60,520 nucleotides of DNA from Thermotoga sp. (GTDB lineage Bacteria; Thermotogota; Thermotogae; Thermotogales; Thermotogaceae), in contig NZ_JAGGZH010000026.1 in assembly GCF_021162145.1 (NCBI RefSeq), forward strand, positions 1 to 60,520, given 5' to 3'. Below are positions 20,923 through 30,716 of this stretch, one piece after another. Both the position numbers and the translations under genes were made by a program. Within the stretch, counting starts at the first letter, position 1; every line of letters begins with the position of its first letter. The notes under the pieces are model-generated. The model was not told the origin of the DNA. It saw only the letters and a program-made list of their open reading frames with translations, and did not search any database.

Positions 20923-21611
20923 CTTCTATCACCGAACAGCCCTGCCAGAACTATCATTCTGAGGAGCTGGAGAATCGCTGTTAGAGACGAAGCGACGTAT
21001 GTGAGGGCAGCCGCACTCAACACCTCTTTGACGCCTTTCAACTCGTACTCGGGCATCAACATGGAAGTCTCAAGAAGTCTAACTGCACGCCTGCTAGCGT
21101 TGAACTCTACGGGGAGAGTGATCAACGTAAAGAGTACGACCAACGAAAACAGGATTATACCCAGTCTTATCAAAAGCGGTGTGTAGAAGATGAAGCCAAG
21201 AACAAAGATGATCCATGCAAGATACGATCCCGTTGCGGCCGCTGGTACCATCATGTTCCTCAGAGCGAGTAAAGGGTACTTTTCCGCATCTTGTATAGCA
21301 TGCCCCACCTCATGAGCTACAACTCCAAGCGAGGCAACAGATGTCCCTCTAAAGTTTTGTGGGGAAAGCCTGAGTACCTTCTTCACAGGATCATAGTGGT
21401 CGGAAAGAAATCCTGAAACGACTTCTATTTTCACGTCGTAGATACCGGCGCTTTCGAGTAATCTCTTTGCAAGCTCATATCCTGTGAGTCCCAGGGAAGA
21501 TTTCACCTGTGAATATCTGGTGTAAGCCGTCTGAACACGTATCTGCGCCCAAAGAGCCAGAAGAAGGCCAGGAATGAGTATGATGAATGTAGGATCAAAG
21601 AGGAAGAACAC
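20919..21611 (-). CDS. YugP-type membrane zinc metallopeptidase
   Basis: 230 residues from a GTG with SD GGAGGTGATAGC. An N-terminal membrane helix is followed by a cytoplasmic region with the zinc motif VVAHEVGHAIQDAEKY (HExGH), then two further membrane segments and an Asn/Arg-rich VEFNASRRAVRLLE region. This matches the YugP family of putative membrane zinc proteases (PF04298). Substrate unknown. Confidence 0.85.
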   Translation of the reverse strand: MFFLFDPTFIILIPGLLLALWAQIRVQTAYTRYSQVKSSLGLTGYELAKRLLESAGIYDVKIEVVSGFLSDHYDPVKKVLRLSPQNFRGTSVASLGVVAHEVGHAIQDAEKYPLLALRNMMVPAAATGSYLAWIIFVLGFIFYTPLLIRLGIILFSLVVLFTLITLPVEFNASRRAVRLLETSMLMPEYELKGVKEVLSAAALTYVASSLTAILQLLRMIVLAGLFGDRR

Positions 21612-21623
21612 GCTATCACCTCC

Positions 21624-22844
21624 TCAGCCAAACACGTGTACCACAAAACCACTCAAAAGCTTTGGTTCAAACCAGGTAGATTTTGGGGGCATAGTTTTTC
21701 CTTCATCTGAGACTCTCATCAGTGTTTCTATGTTCACAGGGTAGAGGGCGAAAGCCACATCGAATTCTCCTTTGTCAACAATTCTCTCCAGTTCACAGAG
21801 TCCCTTTATTCCACCTATGAAGTCTATCCTATCGTCCTCTCTTGGGTTGGAAATTCCAAAAATTGGTTCGAGCAACTCGCGCTGAAGGATGTTCACGTCC
21901 AAACTTTCGACGATGTCTTCGGGGATTTTTTTGGGAATCAAAACGTACCATTTACCGCTTCCTGTGTACATTGTAATCTCGTGTTCTCTTGAAGGTCTTG
22001 CGGGAACAACGTAGGATCTGTAGACATCGAACTTTTCTGAGACTTTCTCCAGAAGTTTTTCCACTGTGAAGTGAGATCGAATAACCCTGATGTAATCGAA
22101 TATCCTGAGTTGATTGTGAGGAAACACAGTTGCCATGAAGTAATTGTGCGGCCCCTTTCCGATTTCTCTATCGAGGATATCACTCACCCTCGCCGCTGCG
22201 GCTGCTCTGTGGTGTCCATCTGCTATGTACAACTTTTCTATATTCTTGAAGAGATCCTTTATTTCTTCGATCTCCTTTTCATCAGACACGACGAAGAACT
22301 CGTGAACCACATCCAGATCGTCTATCACTTTGTAGACAGGTTTCAAGGAGTCAGCAAGCCTCATCAATTTTCTATCCAGTGTTTCCATGGATTCGTAAAA
22401 GAGAAAAACCTGCCCCGTATGTGCTCTGGCCTTCAGAATATGCAAGACCCTTTCTTCTTCTTTTTTCTTTCTGGTGAGCTCGTGCCTTTTTATGCGGCCT
22501 TTTTTGTATTCTTCCACGGGGAACAACGCCACAAGACCCGTTTGAACGTGATCCCCCATCTTCTGACGATATATGTATAAGACATCATCTTCTTCCTGAA
22601 TCAGGATTCCTCTTTCTATGAAGTCTTCGAGATTTTTTCTGGCTTTTTCCATGTCCTCAGGAGTAGGATCCATCTCTATTTCATGTGTTTCTGCCTCAAC
22701 TCGCGTTACTCTGAGAAAACTGAGTGGGTTGTTCTTGATGGTTTCCTTGGCTTCCAAGAATGAAACCACATCGTAGGGCTTTGCCACGAACTTTTCAACT
22801 ATGTCTTCTCTTGGTCGGTATCCTCTGAAAGGCTTGATTTCCAT
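21624..22844 (-). CDS. DUF1015 family protein
   Basis: 406 residues. The N-terminus PFRGYRPREDIVEKFVAKPYDVVS and the motif IADGHHRAAAAARV are hallmarks of DUF1015 (SerC-adjacent in many anaerobes). As I recall, the family is sometimes annotated as a HTH/kinase-like protein without biochemical proof. The 5' end overlaps ybeY by 46 bases, so the two are coupled. No membrane segments or signal peptide. Function unknown. Confidence 0.82.
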   Translation of the reverse strand: MEIKPFRGYRPREDIVEKFVAKPYDVVSFLEAKETIKNNPLSFLRVTRVEAETHEIEMDPTPEDMEKARKNLEDFIERGILIQEEDDVLYIYRQKMGDHVQTGLVALFPVEEYKKGRIKRHELTRKKKEEERVLHILKARAHTGQVFLFYESMETLDRKLMRLADSLKPVYKVIDDLDVVHEFFVVSDEKEIEEIKDLFKNIEKLYIADGHHRAAAAARVSDILDREIGKGPHNYFMATVFPHNQLRIFDYIRVIRSHFTVEKLLEKVSEKFDVYRSYVVPARPSREHEITMYTGSGKWYVLIPKKIPEDIVESLDVNILQRELLEPIFGISNPREDDRIDFIGGIKGLCELERIVDKGEFDVAFALYPVNIETLMRVSDEGKTMPPKSTWFEPKLLSGFVVHVFG

Positions 22845-23248
22845 TCATTCCATACCTCCTCCGCATATCTTTGTTGCTTTTCGAACATCTCTTTTGTGCC
22901 TTTGTTTTCAAACTCGTGATCGTATCCGGCAAGATGAAGGATCCCATGTACCACAACTTCTATTAGTTCCCTTTCAAAGGTATTGTAGTAGTTCTTTGCA
23001 TTCTCTTCGATAACATCAGGGCATACATATATTTCCCCGTAAACTTCCTCGAAAAGGGGAAAAGTGAGCACATCCGTTGAGAAATCTTCTCTACGAAACT
23101 CTTTGTTCATTTTCTTTATTCGATCTTTGCTCACAAGTATCACGTTCACGTTGACATTTCCTATCTCTTTCTTTACAATCTCATCTAATTTTTCACTCAA
23201 ACTTTTCAAGATTTCTTTCCCTTTTCCTTCACCCAGAATTTCGACCAT
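22799..23248 (-). CDS. ybeY: Endoribonuclease YbeY (16S rRNA maturation)
   Basis: 149 residues. The metal-binding signature VVHGILHLAGYDHEF (HxxxHxxxxxH) is complete, and STDVLTFPL is the conserved segment upstream. YbeY takes part in 16S rRNA 3'-end maturation and ribosome quality control. It follows phoH and a 7TM-HD gene, the widely conserved phoH-pgpH-ybeY order, and overlaps the 7TM-HD gene by 20 bases and DUF1015 by 46. Confidence 0.95.
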   Translation of the reverse strand: MVEILGEGKGKEILKSLSEKLDEIVKKEIGNVNVNVILVSKDRIKKMNKEFRREDFSTDVLTFPLFEEVYGEIYVCPDVIEENAKNYYNTFERELIEVVVHGILHLAGYDHEFENKGTKEMFEKQQRYAEEVWNEWKSSLSEDTDQEKT

Positions 23249-24602
23249 TTATCCTTACCACCTTCTGCAGTTTTGCTTCTTCTGGATACTCTATCCTAGA
23301 ACTGGATATGTTGACAAGCACCTGTAGAAAGGCATCTGAGATCTTCTCCAGTTCGCTCAAAGTGATGCCGGACTCATCGAGTTGTCTCTCGAAGAAGATA
23401 GAGGAAATAACATCTTCCACACATTCTTTTATCTGGGGCACGGAAGGATTTTTCAAGCTTCTGGATGCTGCTTCCACGGAATCAGCAAGCATGATGATAG
23501 CGGCTTCTTTGAACTGCGGTTTCGGACCCGGATACCGGAATTCCTCTTCTGGTATGTCCTCGAACTGCTGCTTGGCTTTGTAGTAGAAGTACTTCTGCGA
23601 TCTGGTCCCATGGTGCTGTGGGATTATGAACTCCACGAGTAGAGGAAGACGGTGCTTGCGTGCCAGTTCTATTCCGTATTTTACGTGCTCGTTGAGAACA
23701 AGATGACTCAAAGAAGGAGTAATGTCCTCATGAGGATTTTTACCATCCCTTATGTTTTCCGTGAAAAAGTGAGGCCTTTTCATCTTACCTATATCGTGAT
23801 AGTAAGCACCTATTCGGGCCAGGGTAGGATTCGCTCCTATCCTCTCTGCAGCTGCTTCTGCCAGGTTCGCTACGATCACACTGTGATAGTATGTCCCAGG
23901 AGCTTTCATGGCAAGCATTTTGAGAAGAGGATGATTCAAGTTTCCAAATTCGATGAGACCGAGGTTGGAATAGAGACGACTTGTGTACTCCACGTACGGA
24001 AGGATGCCCAGCACCATCACGCCCGAGAGAATCGGATTGAGAAGAGCAGCTAGGAAATCGTACTGAGAGTATTCGATACCCAGGGCGATCTTCATGAAAA
24101 GATGTGCTCCTACAAGTGCCAGCGACGTCAGAGCAGACGATTTCATAACATCGAGTCTTCTGTCGGCCTTTGAAAGAGTTTTTGCAGCGATGAAAACCAT
24201 CAAGAGAAAGGGCAGCATCAAGCTGACATCGGAGTACCATCTGTACATAGAAACAACGGAGAGAAGAACACCACTCGTTAAAGCGATCTCAAAGTTGAAG
24301 ATCAGACTCATCAATGCAACTGGTATGTAAAGTGGCGTCATGAACGGACCTATTTCTGGAAGGGAAAGTCCGATAAAGGCAGCTCCCAGCAGAATCAAAA
24401 GAAGATGTGTGTAAGTATAAACCTCACTGAGAGAGTATTTTCTGAAATACTTGACACTTGTTTCCACCAATGAAAACCAAATCACGAAAGTAACGACACC
24501 TTCCGAAACCAGTTTCAGAGGTTGAAACCCTGTGCGGATATGTGCTATCAGCAGGGACAAAAGTATGGTTACTGCTACCACAAGCAATCGCTTTCGATTC
24601 AT
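23229..24602 (-). CDS. PgpH-like 7TM-HD phosphohydrolase lacking the extracellular domain
   Basis: 457 residues. About seven hydrophobic segments span residues 5-205, followed by an HD domain: H240 in GTYYHSVIVANLAE, H269-D270 in AYYHDIGKMKRPHF, and PQHHGT further on. The family member PgpH hydrolyses c-di-AMP and carries a large extracellular 7TMR-HDED domain, giving about 700 residues; that domain is absent here because the protein starts directly at the membrane region. c-di-AMP as substrate is an inference from the family and the phoH-ybeY context. ATG overlaps the phoH stop. Confidence 0.85.
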   Translation of the reverse strand: MNRKRLLVVAVTILLSLLIAHIRTGFQPLKLVSEGVVTFVIWFSLVETSVKYFRKYSLSEVYTYTHLLLILLGAAFIGLSLPEIGPFMTPLYIPVALMSLIFNFEIALTSGVLLSVVSMYRWYSDVSLMLPFLLMVFIAAKTLSKADRRLDVMKSSALTSLALVGAHLFMKIALGIEYSQYDFLAALLNPILSGVMVLGILPYVEYTSRLYSNLGLIEFGNLNHPLLKMLAMKAPGTYYHSVIVANLAEAAAERIGANPTLARIGAYYHDIGKMKRPHFFTENIRDGKNPHEDITPSLSHLVLNEHVKYGIELARKHRLPLLVEFIIPQHHGTRSQKYFYYKAKQQFEDIPEEEFRYPGPKPQFKEAAIIMLADSVEAASRSLKNPSVPQIKECVEDVISSIFFERQLDESGITLSELEKISDAFLQVLVNISSSRIEYPEEAKLQKVVRINGRNSG

Positions 24603-25591
24603 GATTTTCTCAGCCTTTCGTATTCCTCATAAGCTTTTATGATCTTCTTCACAAGAGGATGTCTCACAACGTCACTTTCATCGAGATACACGAATTCTAT
24701 CCCAGATATACCCTTTAATATTTTCTGACACTCTATGAGGCCAGATTTCTCCTCCTCTATATCAACTTGAGTAATGTCACCAGTTACAACCGCCTTTGAG
24801 TTGAATCCAAGCCTGGTCAGGAACATTTTCATCTGTTGATAGGTGGTGTTCTGGGCTTCATCCAGGATTATAAAAGAGTTGTTCAGCGTGCGTCCCCTCA
24901 TGTAGGCAAGTGGCACGATCTCTATGATACCTCTTTCGCGATAACTGTTGAATTTATCTGGAGAGGTGATGTCGATTATGGCATCGTACAGAGGTCTCAG
25001 GTAGGGTTCCACTTTTTCAGCTAAATCCCCGGGCAGGAAACCAAGCTTTTCTCCAGCTTCAACTGCTGGCCTTGTCAGAATAATCCTGTTCACTTTGCCC
25101 ATTTTCAGATAGTCGAGAGCGATGGCCACTGCTAGGTACGTTTTTCCCGTACCAGCTGGTCCTATCACGAAGACCACGTCGTTCTTTTCGATCGCTTCCA
25201 GGTATCTCTTCTGTCCCAAGGTTTTGGGCTTCACTTTTTTTCCAATGACGGGTCCTCCGTTACTCTTTGAATAAACCTCTTTTACGCTCTCCGCGTTCGA
25301 GACTTTTTCCACCAAGTACTCAAACTCAGTCCAATCCAGCAAATGCCCATCTCTCGTTATGGATATGATTTCATCTAAGACTCGATGCGCTGCTTCCACA
25401 TTCTTTTCGTCTGAACCTCTTATAAGGATTTCGCTACCCCGAACCGCAAGATCTACATTGAACATCTTTTTGAGGTACCTCGCTCTTCTATCGTACTGTC
25501 CGAATATCTCCAGCATGGCCACATCCTCGGGAAGCCTAACTTTCCTCACAGTGACCGTGGTTTCCACCTCCAAACTGGTATACTTTTTCAT
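24599..25591 (-). CDS. phoH: PhoH-like ATPase
   Basis: 330 residues. An N-terminal KH-like region (about 20-80, ending EAAHRVLDEII) is followed by a P-loop ATPase with GPAGTGKT (144-151) and Walker B FIILDEAQNTT. PhoH proteins are RNA-linked ATPases associated with YbeY. No SD precedes the ATG. Instead TATAAT ends six bases before it, so the mRNA may be leaderless. First gene of a six-gene minus-strand operon. Confidence 0.92.
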   Translation of the reverse strand: MKKYTSLEVETTVTVRKVRLPEDVAMLEIFGQYDRRARYLKKMFNVDLAVRGSEILIRGSDEKNVEAAHRVLDEIISITRDGHLLDWTEFEYLVEKVSNAESVKEVYSKSNGGPVIGKKVKPKTLGQKRYLEAIEKNDVVFVIGPAGTGKTYLAVAIALDYLKMGKVNRIILTRPAVEAGEKLGFLPGDLAEKVEPYLRPLYDAIIDITSPDKFNSYRERGIIEIVPLAYMRGRTLNNSFIILDEAQNTTYQQMKMFLTRLGFNSKAVVTGDITQVDIEEEKSGLIECQKILKGISGIEFVYLDESDVVRHPLVKKIIKAYEEYERLRKS

Positions 25592-25597
25592 AAGGAA

Positions 25598-25605
25598 ATT
25601 ATACT
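25598..25605. promoter_or_regulatory. Overlapping divergent -10 elements, phoH (-) and DUF1893 gene (+)
   Basis: On the minus strand TATAAT (25603-25598) lies six bases before the phoH ATG. On the plus strand TATACT (25600-25605) would start a transcript near 25612. The two share four bases, so only one polymerase could bind at a time. No good -35 is visible on either strand. Confidence 0.5.
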
Positions 25606-25629
25606 ACTACATGCAGGAGAGTGAAAGCT

Positions 25630-26049
25630 GTGGAAAGTACTGTTGAGAGAGTGAGGAATTTCTTTAAGGAGAGAGGTCTGAGTTTGATTGTGATAAGGAA
25701 CAACCAAGTGATCTTTGAAAGCGCAGAAAACGGTTTGAAGCCTCTAATTGAGGTCTATCGATCTTTTGAAGATCTGTCCGGATGTACGGTGGTAGACAAG
25801 CTCGTTGGAAGAGCGGCGGCCTTCTTTTTTGTGGAACTGAAACCCTCCTTTATTCACGCTCTTGTTATCAGTGAAGGTGCCATCGATTTGTTGAAGAAAC
25901 ACAGTGTACCGTTTTCTTATGAAAAGAAGGTGCCTTTTGTGCTATCGAAAGATGGAAAAAACGTGTGTCCATTCGAAAAGATGCTCATGGACGTGAATGA
26001 TTCGAAAGAAGCCATAGAAAGAATTCTCTCAAAGTTCACTTTATCTTAA
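25630..26049 (+). CDS. DUF1893 family protein
   Basis: 139 residues from the GTG at 25630, ten bases after AGGAGA; an alternative GTG at 25621 directly abuts the SD. Recognised as the counterpart of T. maritima TM1506, a DUF1893 protein with a cytidine-deaminase-like fold as I recall. Visible features are VRNFFKERGLSLIVIRNNQ, DLSGCTVVDKLVGRAAAFF and NVCPFEK near the end. Function unproven. It is transcribed divergently from phoH and upstream of the ribosomal superoperon. Confidence 0.82.
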   Translation: MESTVERVRNFFKERGLSLIVIRNNQVIFESAENGLKPLIEVYRSFEDLSGCTVVDKLVGRAAAFFFVELKPSFIHALVISEGAIDLLKKHSVPFSYEKKVPFVLSKDGKNVCPFEKMLMDVNDSKEAIERILSKFTLS

Positions 26050-26096
26050 ACAAACCCTTAAGCTACTTATGGTAAATTGATCAGAGGTCTCTTCTG

Positions 26097-26125
26097 TTGA
26101 CAATCGTTTGTTTAAAGAGTAAAAT
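26097..26125 (+). promoter_or_regulatory. Main promoter of the str-S10-spc-alpha superoperon
   Basis: TTGACA (26097-26102), 17-base spacer, TAAAAT (26120-26125). Initiation near 26132 would leave a leader of about 35 bases before rpsL. I see no intrinsic terminator with a T-tract until after rplQ, 19.4 kb downstream. Confidence 0.8.
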
Positions 26126-26168
26126 AAAAGCCTGGCTTGGCTTGAGGTAGAAGGAAGGGAGGATGAAG

Positions 26169-26552
26169 ATGCCGACTATCAATCAATTGATCAGGCATGG
26201 AAGAAAACCTAAAAAGAAGAAATCGAAGGCTCCCGCTCTTCAGGGAAATCCCCAGAAGCGAGGTGTCTGTATAAAGGTCTCCACCATGACACCGAAGAAG
26301 CCGAACTCTGCTCTCAGAAAAATCGCAAGGGTCAGGCTTTCCAATGGTATAGAAGTCACAGCGTACATACCGGGTATAGGTCATAACCTTCAGGAACACT
26401 CAGTTGTTCTTGTCAGGGGTGGAAGGGTAAAAGACCTTCCAGGCGTCAGGTACAAGATTATAAGGGGCGCTCTGGACGCAGCTGGAGTCGAAGGAAGAAG
26501 GCAGTCCAGAAGTAAATACGGTACCAAGAGACCCAAGGATCAAAAGAAGTGA
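26169..26552 (+). CDS. rpsL: Ribosomal protein S12
   Basis: 127 residues starting [15 protein letters not shown]; the ATG at 26169 is 6 bases after GGGAGG, whereas the in-frame ATG at 26163 abuts it. The decoding-centre loop [11 protein letters not shown] is intact, with the lysine at which streptomycin resistance arises. First gene of the str block. Confidence 0.97.
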   Translation: MPTINQLIRHGRKPKKKKSKAPALQGNPQKRGVCIKVSTMTPKKPNSALRKIARVRLSNGIEVTAYIPGIGHNLQEHSVVLVRGGRVKDLPGVRYKIIRGALDAAGVEGRRQSRSKYGTKRPKDQKK

Positions 26553-26563
26553 GGTGACTGTGG

Positions 26564-27031
26564 GTGCGTAGAAGGAGAGCTGAAAGAAGACAAATACCAC
26601 CCGATCCTGTCTACGGGGATGTTCTGGTGGCAAAGCTGATAAACAAAGTAATGTGGGACGGAAAGAAGACGATCGCTCAGAAGATCGTCTACGGTGCTTT
26701 CGACATCATCAAAGAGAAGATGAAAAAAGATCCTCTCGAGGTCTTCAAGCAGGCTGTTGAGAATGTAAAACCCGTTCTCGAAGTGAGACCAAGAAGGGTT
26801 GGAGGTGCAACCTATCAGGTTCCCATTGAAGTTCAAGAACCGCGAAGAACTTCCCTTGCTATAAGGTGGATCGTGGAGGCTGCAAGAGCCAAAAAAGGAC
26901 GGCCCATGAAAGAGAAGCTGGCCGAGGAGATCATGGCAGCCTACAACAATACGGGTGCGGCCATCAAGAAGAAGGAAGACACCCACAGAATGGCAGAGGC
27001 GAACAGAGCTTTTGCGCACTACAGGTGGTGA
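26564..27031 (+). CDS. rpsG: Ribosomal protein S7
   Basis: 155 residues from a GTG after [26 protein letters not shown] and [13 protein letters not shown] are characteristic. S7 nucleates assembly of the 30S head and contacts E-site tRNA. Located between rpsL and fusA as in the standard str operon. Confidence 0.97.
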   Translation: MRRRRAERRQIPPDPVYGDVLVAKLINKVMWDGKKTIAQKIVYGAFDIIKEKMKKDPLEVFKQAVENVKPVLEVRPRRVGGATYQVPIEVQEPRRTSLAIRWIVEAARAKKGRPMKEKLAEEIMAAYNNTGAAIKKKEDTHRMAEANRAFAHYRW

Positions 27032-27037
27032 TGGGTT

Positions 27038-29125
27038 ATGAAGAATGTGGAAGCGAGATACGTTGACCTGGACAAGCTTAGGAACATCGGTATAATGGCA
27101 CACATCGACGCCGGGAAAACAACTACGACGGAGAGGATTTTGTACTACACCGGAAGAAAACACTTCATAGGGGACGTTGACGAAGGGAATACGACCACAG
27201 ACTGGATGCCTCAGGAAAAAGAAAGGGGCATTACGATACAATCTGCCGCCACGACGTGTTTCTGGAAGGGATATCGAATCAACATAATTGATACACCCGG
27301 ACACGTTGACTTCACAGCTGAAGTCGAGCGAGCACTTCGCGTACTCGACGGTGCAATAGCCGTCTTCGATGTGACGGCAGGTGTTGAACCACAGTCAGAA
27401 ACCGTTTGGAGGCAGGCAGACAAGTACAACGTCCCCAGGATAGCCTTCATGAATAAGATGGATAAAGTTGGAGCAGATTTCCACATGGCGGTCGAGACGC
27501 TTGTTACAAAGCTCAGGGCCAACCCTGTACCCATTCAAATGCCCATTGGAAGTGAAAAAGATTTCCAAGGAATAATAGACCTCATAAAAATGAAGGCGAT
27601 CTATTGGATCAGTGAGGATGGTGCTGTGTACGAAGAGAGGGAGATTCCAGAGGAGCTGAAAGAAGAGGCAGAATTGAGAAGAGAGGAGATGCTGGAGAAA
27701 TTGGCGGAGCTGGATGAGACAATACTCGAGAAATATCTTGAGGGAGAAGAGATCACAGAAGAGGAAATCAAGAAGGTATTGAGAAAAGCCACTATAGAGA
27801 ACAAAGCAGTTCCCGTTCTATGCGGTGCAGCAAAGATGAACAAAGGAATACAACCCCTGCTGGACGCCGTTGTGGATTATCTTCCGTCTCCTCTAGATCT
27901 TCCACCAGTAAAAGGTTGGAGAGTCTCTAATGGCGAGGTCATTTACAGAAAACCGGATGAAAGCGAGCCATTCACAGCCCTTGTCTTCAAGGTCCAGGTA
28001 GACCCATACATAGGGAAACTGGTGTACTTCAGAGTATACTCTGGAAGGCTAGAAAAAGGAAGTTACGTGTACAATTCCACAAAAGATCAGAAGGAAAGAA
28101 TTTCCAGGATTGTCTTCATGCATGCTGACAAGAGAGAAGAGGTCGATTACGTCAGGCCGGGTGATATAGCAGCAGGAGTTGGGCTGAAAGTTTCTCAGAC
28201 GGGAGACACTCTCTGTGACGAGAAAGAACCAATCGTTCTGGAGAAGATTGATTTCCCAGAGCCAGTCATATCTCTTGCCATCGAACCGGTGACGAAAAAC
28301 GACGAAGGCAAGCTGGTAAAAGCGCTTCTGGCACTGTCTGAAGAAGACCCTACTCTGCAGGTGAAAGTGGACAAAGAAACCGGAGAGACGATAATCTCCG
28401 GTATGGGAGAATTGCATCTCGAAATAATCGTCGACAGATTGAAGAGAGAATTCGGCGTCAACGTCAGAGTCGGGCAACCCCAGGTGGCCTACAGAGAGAC
28501 CATCAAAAAAACTGCCGAGGCAGAAGGGAAGTACATCAGACAAACCGGTGGTAGAGGACAATACGGTCATGTTATCCTTAGAATTGAACCTATACCGGAG
28601 GAAGAGGATAAAAACTTTGAATTCATCGATAAAACTGTTGGTGGTGTAATTCCAAAGGAGTTCATGCCTGCCATCGAAGCGGGGATCAAAGAAGCGATGT
28701 TGTCAGGCCTTCTTGCAGGGTATCCTGTTGTGAGAATAAGAGCGATCGTGCTCGACGGATCATACCACGAAGTTGACTCGTCTGAGATGGCCTTCAAAAT
28801 AGCTGCCTCTATGGCGTTTAAAGAGGCAATGAGAAAGGCACAACCCATCCTTCTTGAACCGATCATGAAACTGGAGATCACCACCCCGGAAGAGTACATG
28901 GGGAACATCATCGCTGACCTCAATTCCAGAAGGGCGAAGGTGGAATCTCTCGAAACGAGAGGCCACTTGAAGGTTATAGTGGCAAAAGTTCCTCTCTCTG
29001 AAACGTTTGGATATGCCACAACACTGAGATCTTTGAGCCAGGGAAGAGCGAGTTACATCATGCAGTTCTCTCACTATCAAGAGGTCCCGGAGAAAATCGC
29101 CGAGAAGATCATTAAAGTTGTTTAA
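27038..29125 (+). CDS. fusA: Elongation factor G
   Basis: 695 residues. G1 motif [14 protein letters not shown]3 DTPGHVDF and G4 NKMDK are intact; domain II and the C-terminal domain IV-V region ([17 protein letters not shown]) follow. EF-G catalyses GTP-dependent translocation and, with RRF, ribosome recycling. The start lies six bases after rpsG. Confidence 0.98.
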   Translation: MKNVEARYVDLDKLRNIGIMAHIDAGKTTTTERILYYTGRKHFIGDVDEGNTTTDWMPQEKERGITIQSAATTCFWKGYRINIIDTPGHVDFTAEVERALRVLDGAIAVFDVTAGVEPQSETVWRQADKYNVPRIAFMNKMDKVGADFHMAVETLVTKLRANPVPIQMPIGSEKDFQGIIDLIKMKAIYWISEDGAVYEEREIPEELKEEAELRREEMLEKLAELDETILEKYLEGEEITEEEIKKVLRKATIENKAVPVLCGAAKMNKGIQPLLDAVVDYLPSPLDLPPVKGWRVSNGEVIYRKPDESEPFTALVFKVQVDPYIGKLVYFRVYSGRLEKGSYVYNSTKDQKERISRIVFMHADKREEVDYVRPGDIAAGVGLKVSQTGDTLCDEKEPIVLEKIDFPEPVISLAIEPVTKNDEGKLVKALLALSEEDPTLQVKVDKETGETIISGMGELHLEIIVDRLKREFGVNVRVGQPQVAYRETIKKTAEAEGKYIRQTGGRGQYGHVILRIEPIPEEEDKNFEFIDKTVGGVIPKEFMPAIEAGIKEAMLSGLLAGYPVVRIRAIVLDGSYHEVDSSEMAFKIAASMAFKEAMRKAQPILLEPIMKLEITTPEEYMGNIIADLNSRRAKVESLETRGHLKVIVAKVPLSETFGYATTLRSLSQGRASYIMQFSHYQEVPEKIAEKIIKVV

Positions 29126-29136
29126 GGAGGGAGAAT

Positions 29137-30339
29137 ATGGCGAAGGAAAAGTTTGTAAGAACAAAACCCCATGTTAACGTTGGAACCATTGGACATATCG
29201 ACCACGGAAAATCCACACTGACAGCAGCCATAACGAGGTACCTCTCTCTCAAAGGTCTTGCACAGTACGTACCTTACGATCAGATCGACAAGGCTCCTGA
29301 GGAGAAGGCAAGAGGTATCACCATCAACATCACACATGTTGAATACGAAACGGAGAAAAGGCACTACGCACACATCGACTGTCCTGGCCACGCCGACTAC
29401 ATCAAGAACATGATCACTGGTGCTGCCCAGATGGATGGAGCCATTCTTGTCGTTGCCGCAACCGATGGACCCATGCCACAGACGAGGGAACATGTGCTCC
29501 TCGCAAGGCAAGTTGAGGTTCCTTACATGATCGTTTTCATCAACAAAACGGACATGGTCGATGACCCTGAACTCATCGAACTTGTTGAGATGGAAGTGAG
29601 GGACCTTTTGAGCCAGTACGAATATCCCGGCGACGAGGTACCTGTTATAAAAGGATCCGCGTTGAAAGCCCTTGAAGCCCCGGATGATCCAAACCACGAA
29701 GCCTACAAACCTATTCAGGAGCTGCTCGATGCTATGGACAACTACATTCCCGATCCTCAGAGGGAGGTTGACAAACCGTTCCTCATGCCCATTGAGGATG
29801 TCTTCTCCATCACAGGAAGAGGAACCGTTGTCACCGGAAGGATTGAAAGAGGAAGAATCAAACCTGGTGACGAAGTTGAGATCATAGGACTCAGTTACGA
29901 GATAAGGAAAACGGTTGTAACAAGCGTTGAAATGTTCAGAAAAGAACTCGATGAGGGTATCGCCGGAGACAACGTGGGATGTCTGCTCAGAGGTATCGAC
30001 AAAGATGAAGTTGAGAGAGGGCAGGTTCTTGCGGCACCCGGAAGCATCAAACCTCACAAAAGATTCAAAGCGGAAGTCTACGTTTTGAAAAAGGAGGAAG
30101 GCGGAAGGCACACACCGTTCACGAAGGGTTACAAACCTCAGTTCTACATAAGAACCGCTGATGTTACAGGAGCAATTGTGGGACTTCCAGAAGGAGTCGA
30201 AATGGTGATGCCTGGAGACCACGTTGAAATGGAAATAGAACTCATCTACCCTGTGGCCATCGAGAAAGGACAGAGATTCGCTATAAGAGAAGGCGGAAGA
30301 ACGGTTGGAGCTGGTGCCGTCACAGAGGTTATTGAGTGA
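29137..30339 (+). CDS. tuf: Elongation factor Tu
   Basis: 400 residues. G1 GHIDHGKS (19-26), G3 DCPGHADY and G4 NKTD are intact, and the C-terminal beta-barrel ends [17 protein letters not shown]. It delivers aminoacyl-tRNA to the ribosome. It is the only tuf gene in the window, and a strong hairpin begins at its stop codon. Confidence 0.98.
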   Translation: MAKEKFVRTKPHVNVGTIGHIDHGKSTLTAAITRYLSLKGLAQYVPYDQIDKAPEEKARGITINITHVEYETEKRHYAHIDCPGHADYIKNMITGAAQMDGAILVVAATDGPMPQTREHVLLARQVEVPYMIVFINKTDMVDDPELIELVEMEVRDLLSQYEYPGDEVPVIKGSALKALEAPDDPNHEAYKPIQELLDAMDNYIPDPQREVDKPFLMPIEDVFSITGRGTVVTGRIERGRIKPGDEVEIIGLSYEIRKTVVTSVEMFRKELDEGIAGDNVGCLLRGIDKDEVERGQVLAAPGSIKPHKRFKAEVYVLKKEEGGRHTPFTKGYKPQFYIRTADVTGAIVGLPEGVEMVMPGDHVEMEIELIYPVAIEKGQRFAIREGGRTVGAGAVTEVIE

Positions 30340-30378
30340 GGGGGAATTTTCCCCCTCCTTCCTAAGAGAAGAGGGAGG
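30338..30378 (+). promoter_or_regulatory. Tandem hairpins between tuf and rpsJ, the second masking the rpsJ SD
   Basis: Hairpin 1: GAGGGGG (30338-30344) pairs with CCCCCTC (30351-30357) and begins within the tuf stop codon; no T-tract follows, so it is not an intrinsic terminator. Hairpin 2: CCTTCCT (30357-30363) pairs with AGGGAGG (30372-30378), the rpsJ Shine-Dalgarno, with one wobble pair. Processing or translational control at the str/S10 junction is inferred. Confidence 0.5.
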
Positions 30379-30389
30379 GTGCTTAGAAT

Positions 30390-30698
30390 ATGCCTGGACA
30401 GAAGATAAGGATAAAACTCAAAGCCTACGACCATGAGTTGCTTGATGAATCTGCAAAGAAAATAGTAGAGGTTGCAAAATCAACAAACTCTAAGGTGTCC
30501 GGTCCAATTCCTTTGCCCACTGAACGGACACTTTACTGTGTGTTGAGATCTCCTATGAAACATAAAGACTCCAGAGAGCATTTCGAGAAGAGAGTTCATA
30601 AAAGGCTGATAGACATCATAGATCCATCTCCAAAAACCATCGACGCTTTGATGAGGATAAATCTCCCAGCAGGTGTCGACGTTGAGATCAAACTGTAA
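30390..30698 (+). CDS. rpsJ: Ribosomal protein S10 (NusE)
   Basis: 102 residues beginning [19 protein letters not shown], the standard S10 start, with SGPIPLPT in the middle. S10 is a 30S head protein and, as NusE, binds NusB and NusG in antitermination. First gene of the S10 block, 50 bases after tuf. Its SD is embedded in a small hairpin. Confidence 0.97.
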   Translation: MPGQKIRIKLKAYDHELLDESAKKIVEVAKSTNSKVSGPIPLPTERTLYCVLRSPMKHKDSREHFEKRVHKRLIDIIDPSPKTIDALMRINLPAGVDVEIKL

Positions 30699-30716
30699 TC
30701 CCTGGAGGTGTCTTTG

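Noticed and set aside
29122-30222. 366-codon open frame on the minus strand opposite tuf
   Set aside because: It lies entirely antisense to EF-Tu, has no SD, and its composition (many Phe, Val, Arg, Cys in no motif) is that of a codon-bias shadow.
30338-30357. GC-rich hairpin after tuf as an intrinsic terminator of the str block
   Set aside because: There is no T-tract after the stem and rpsJ follows without a promoter, so transcription very probably continues.
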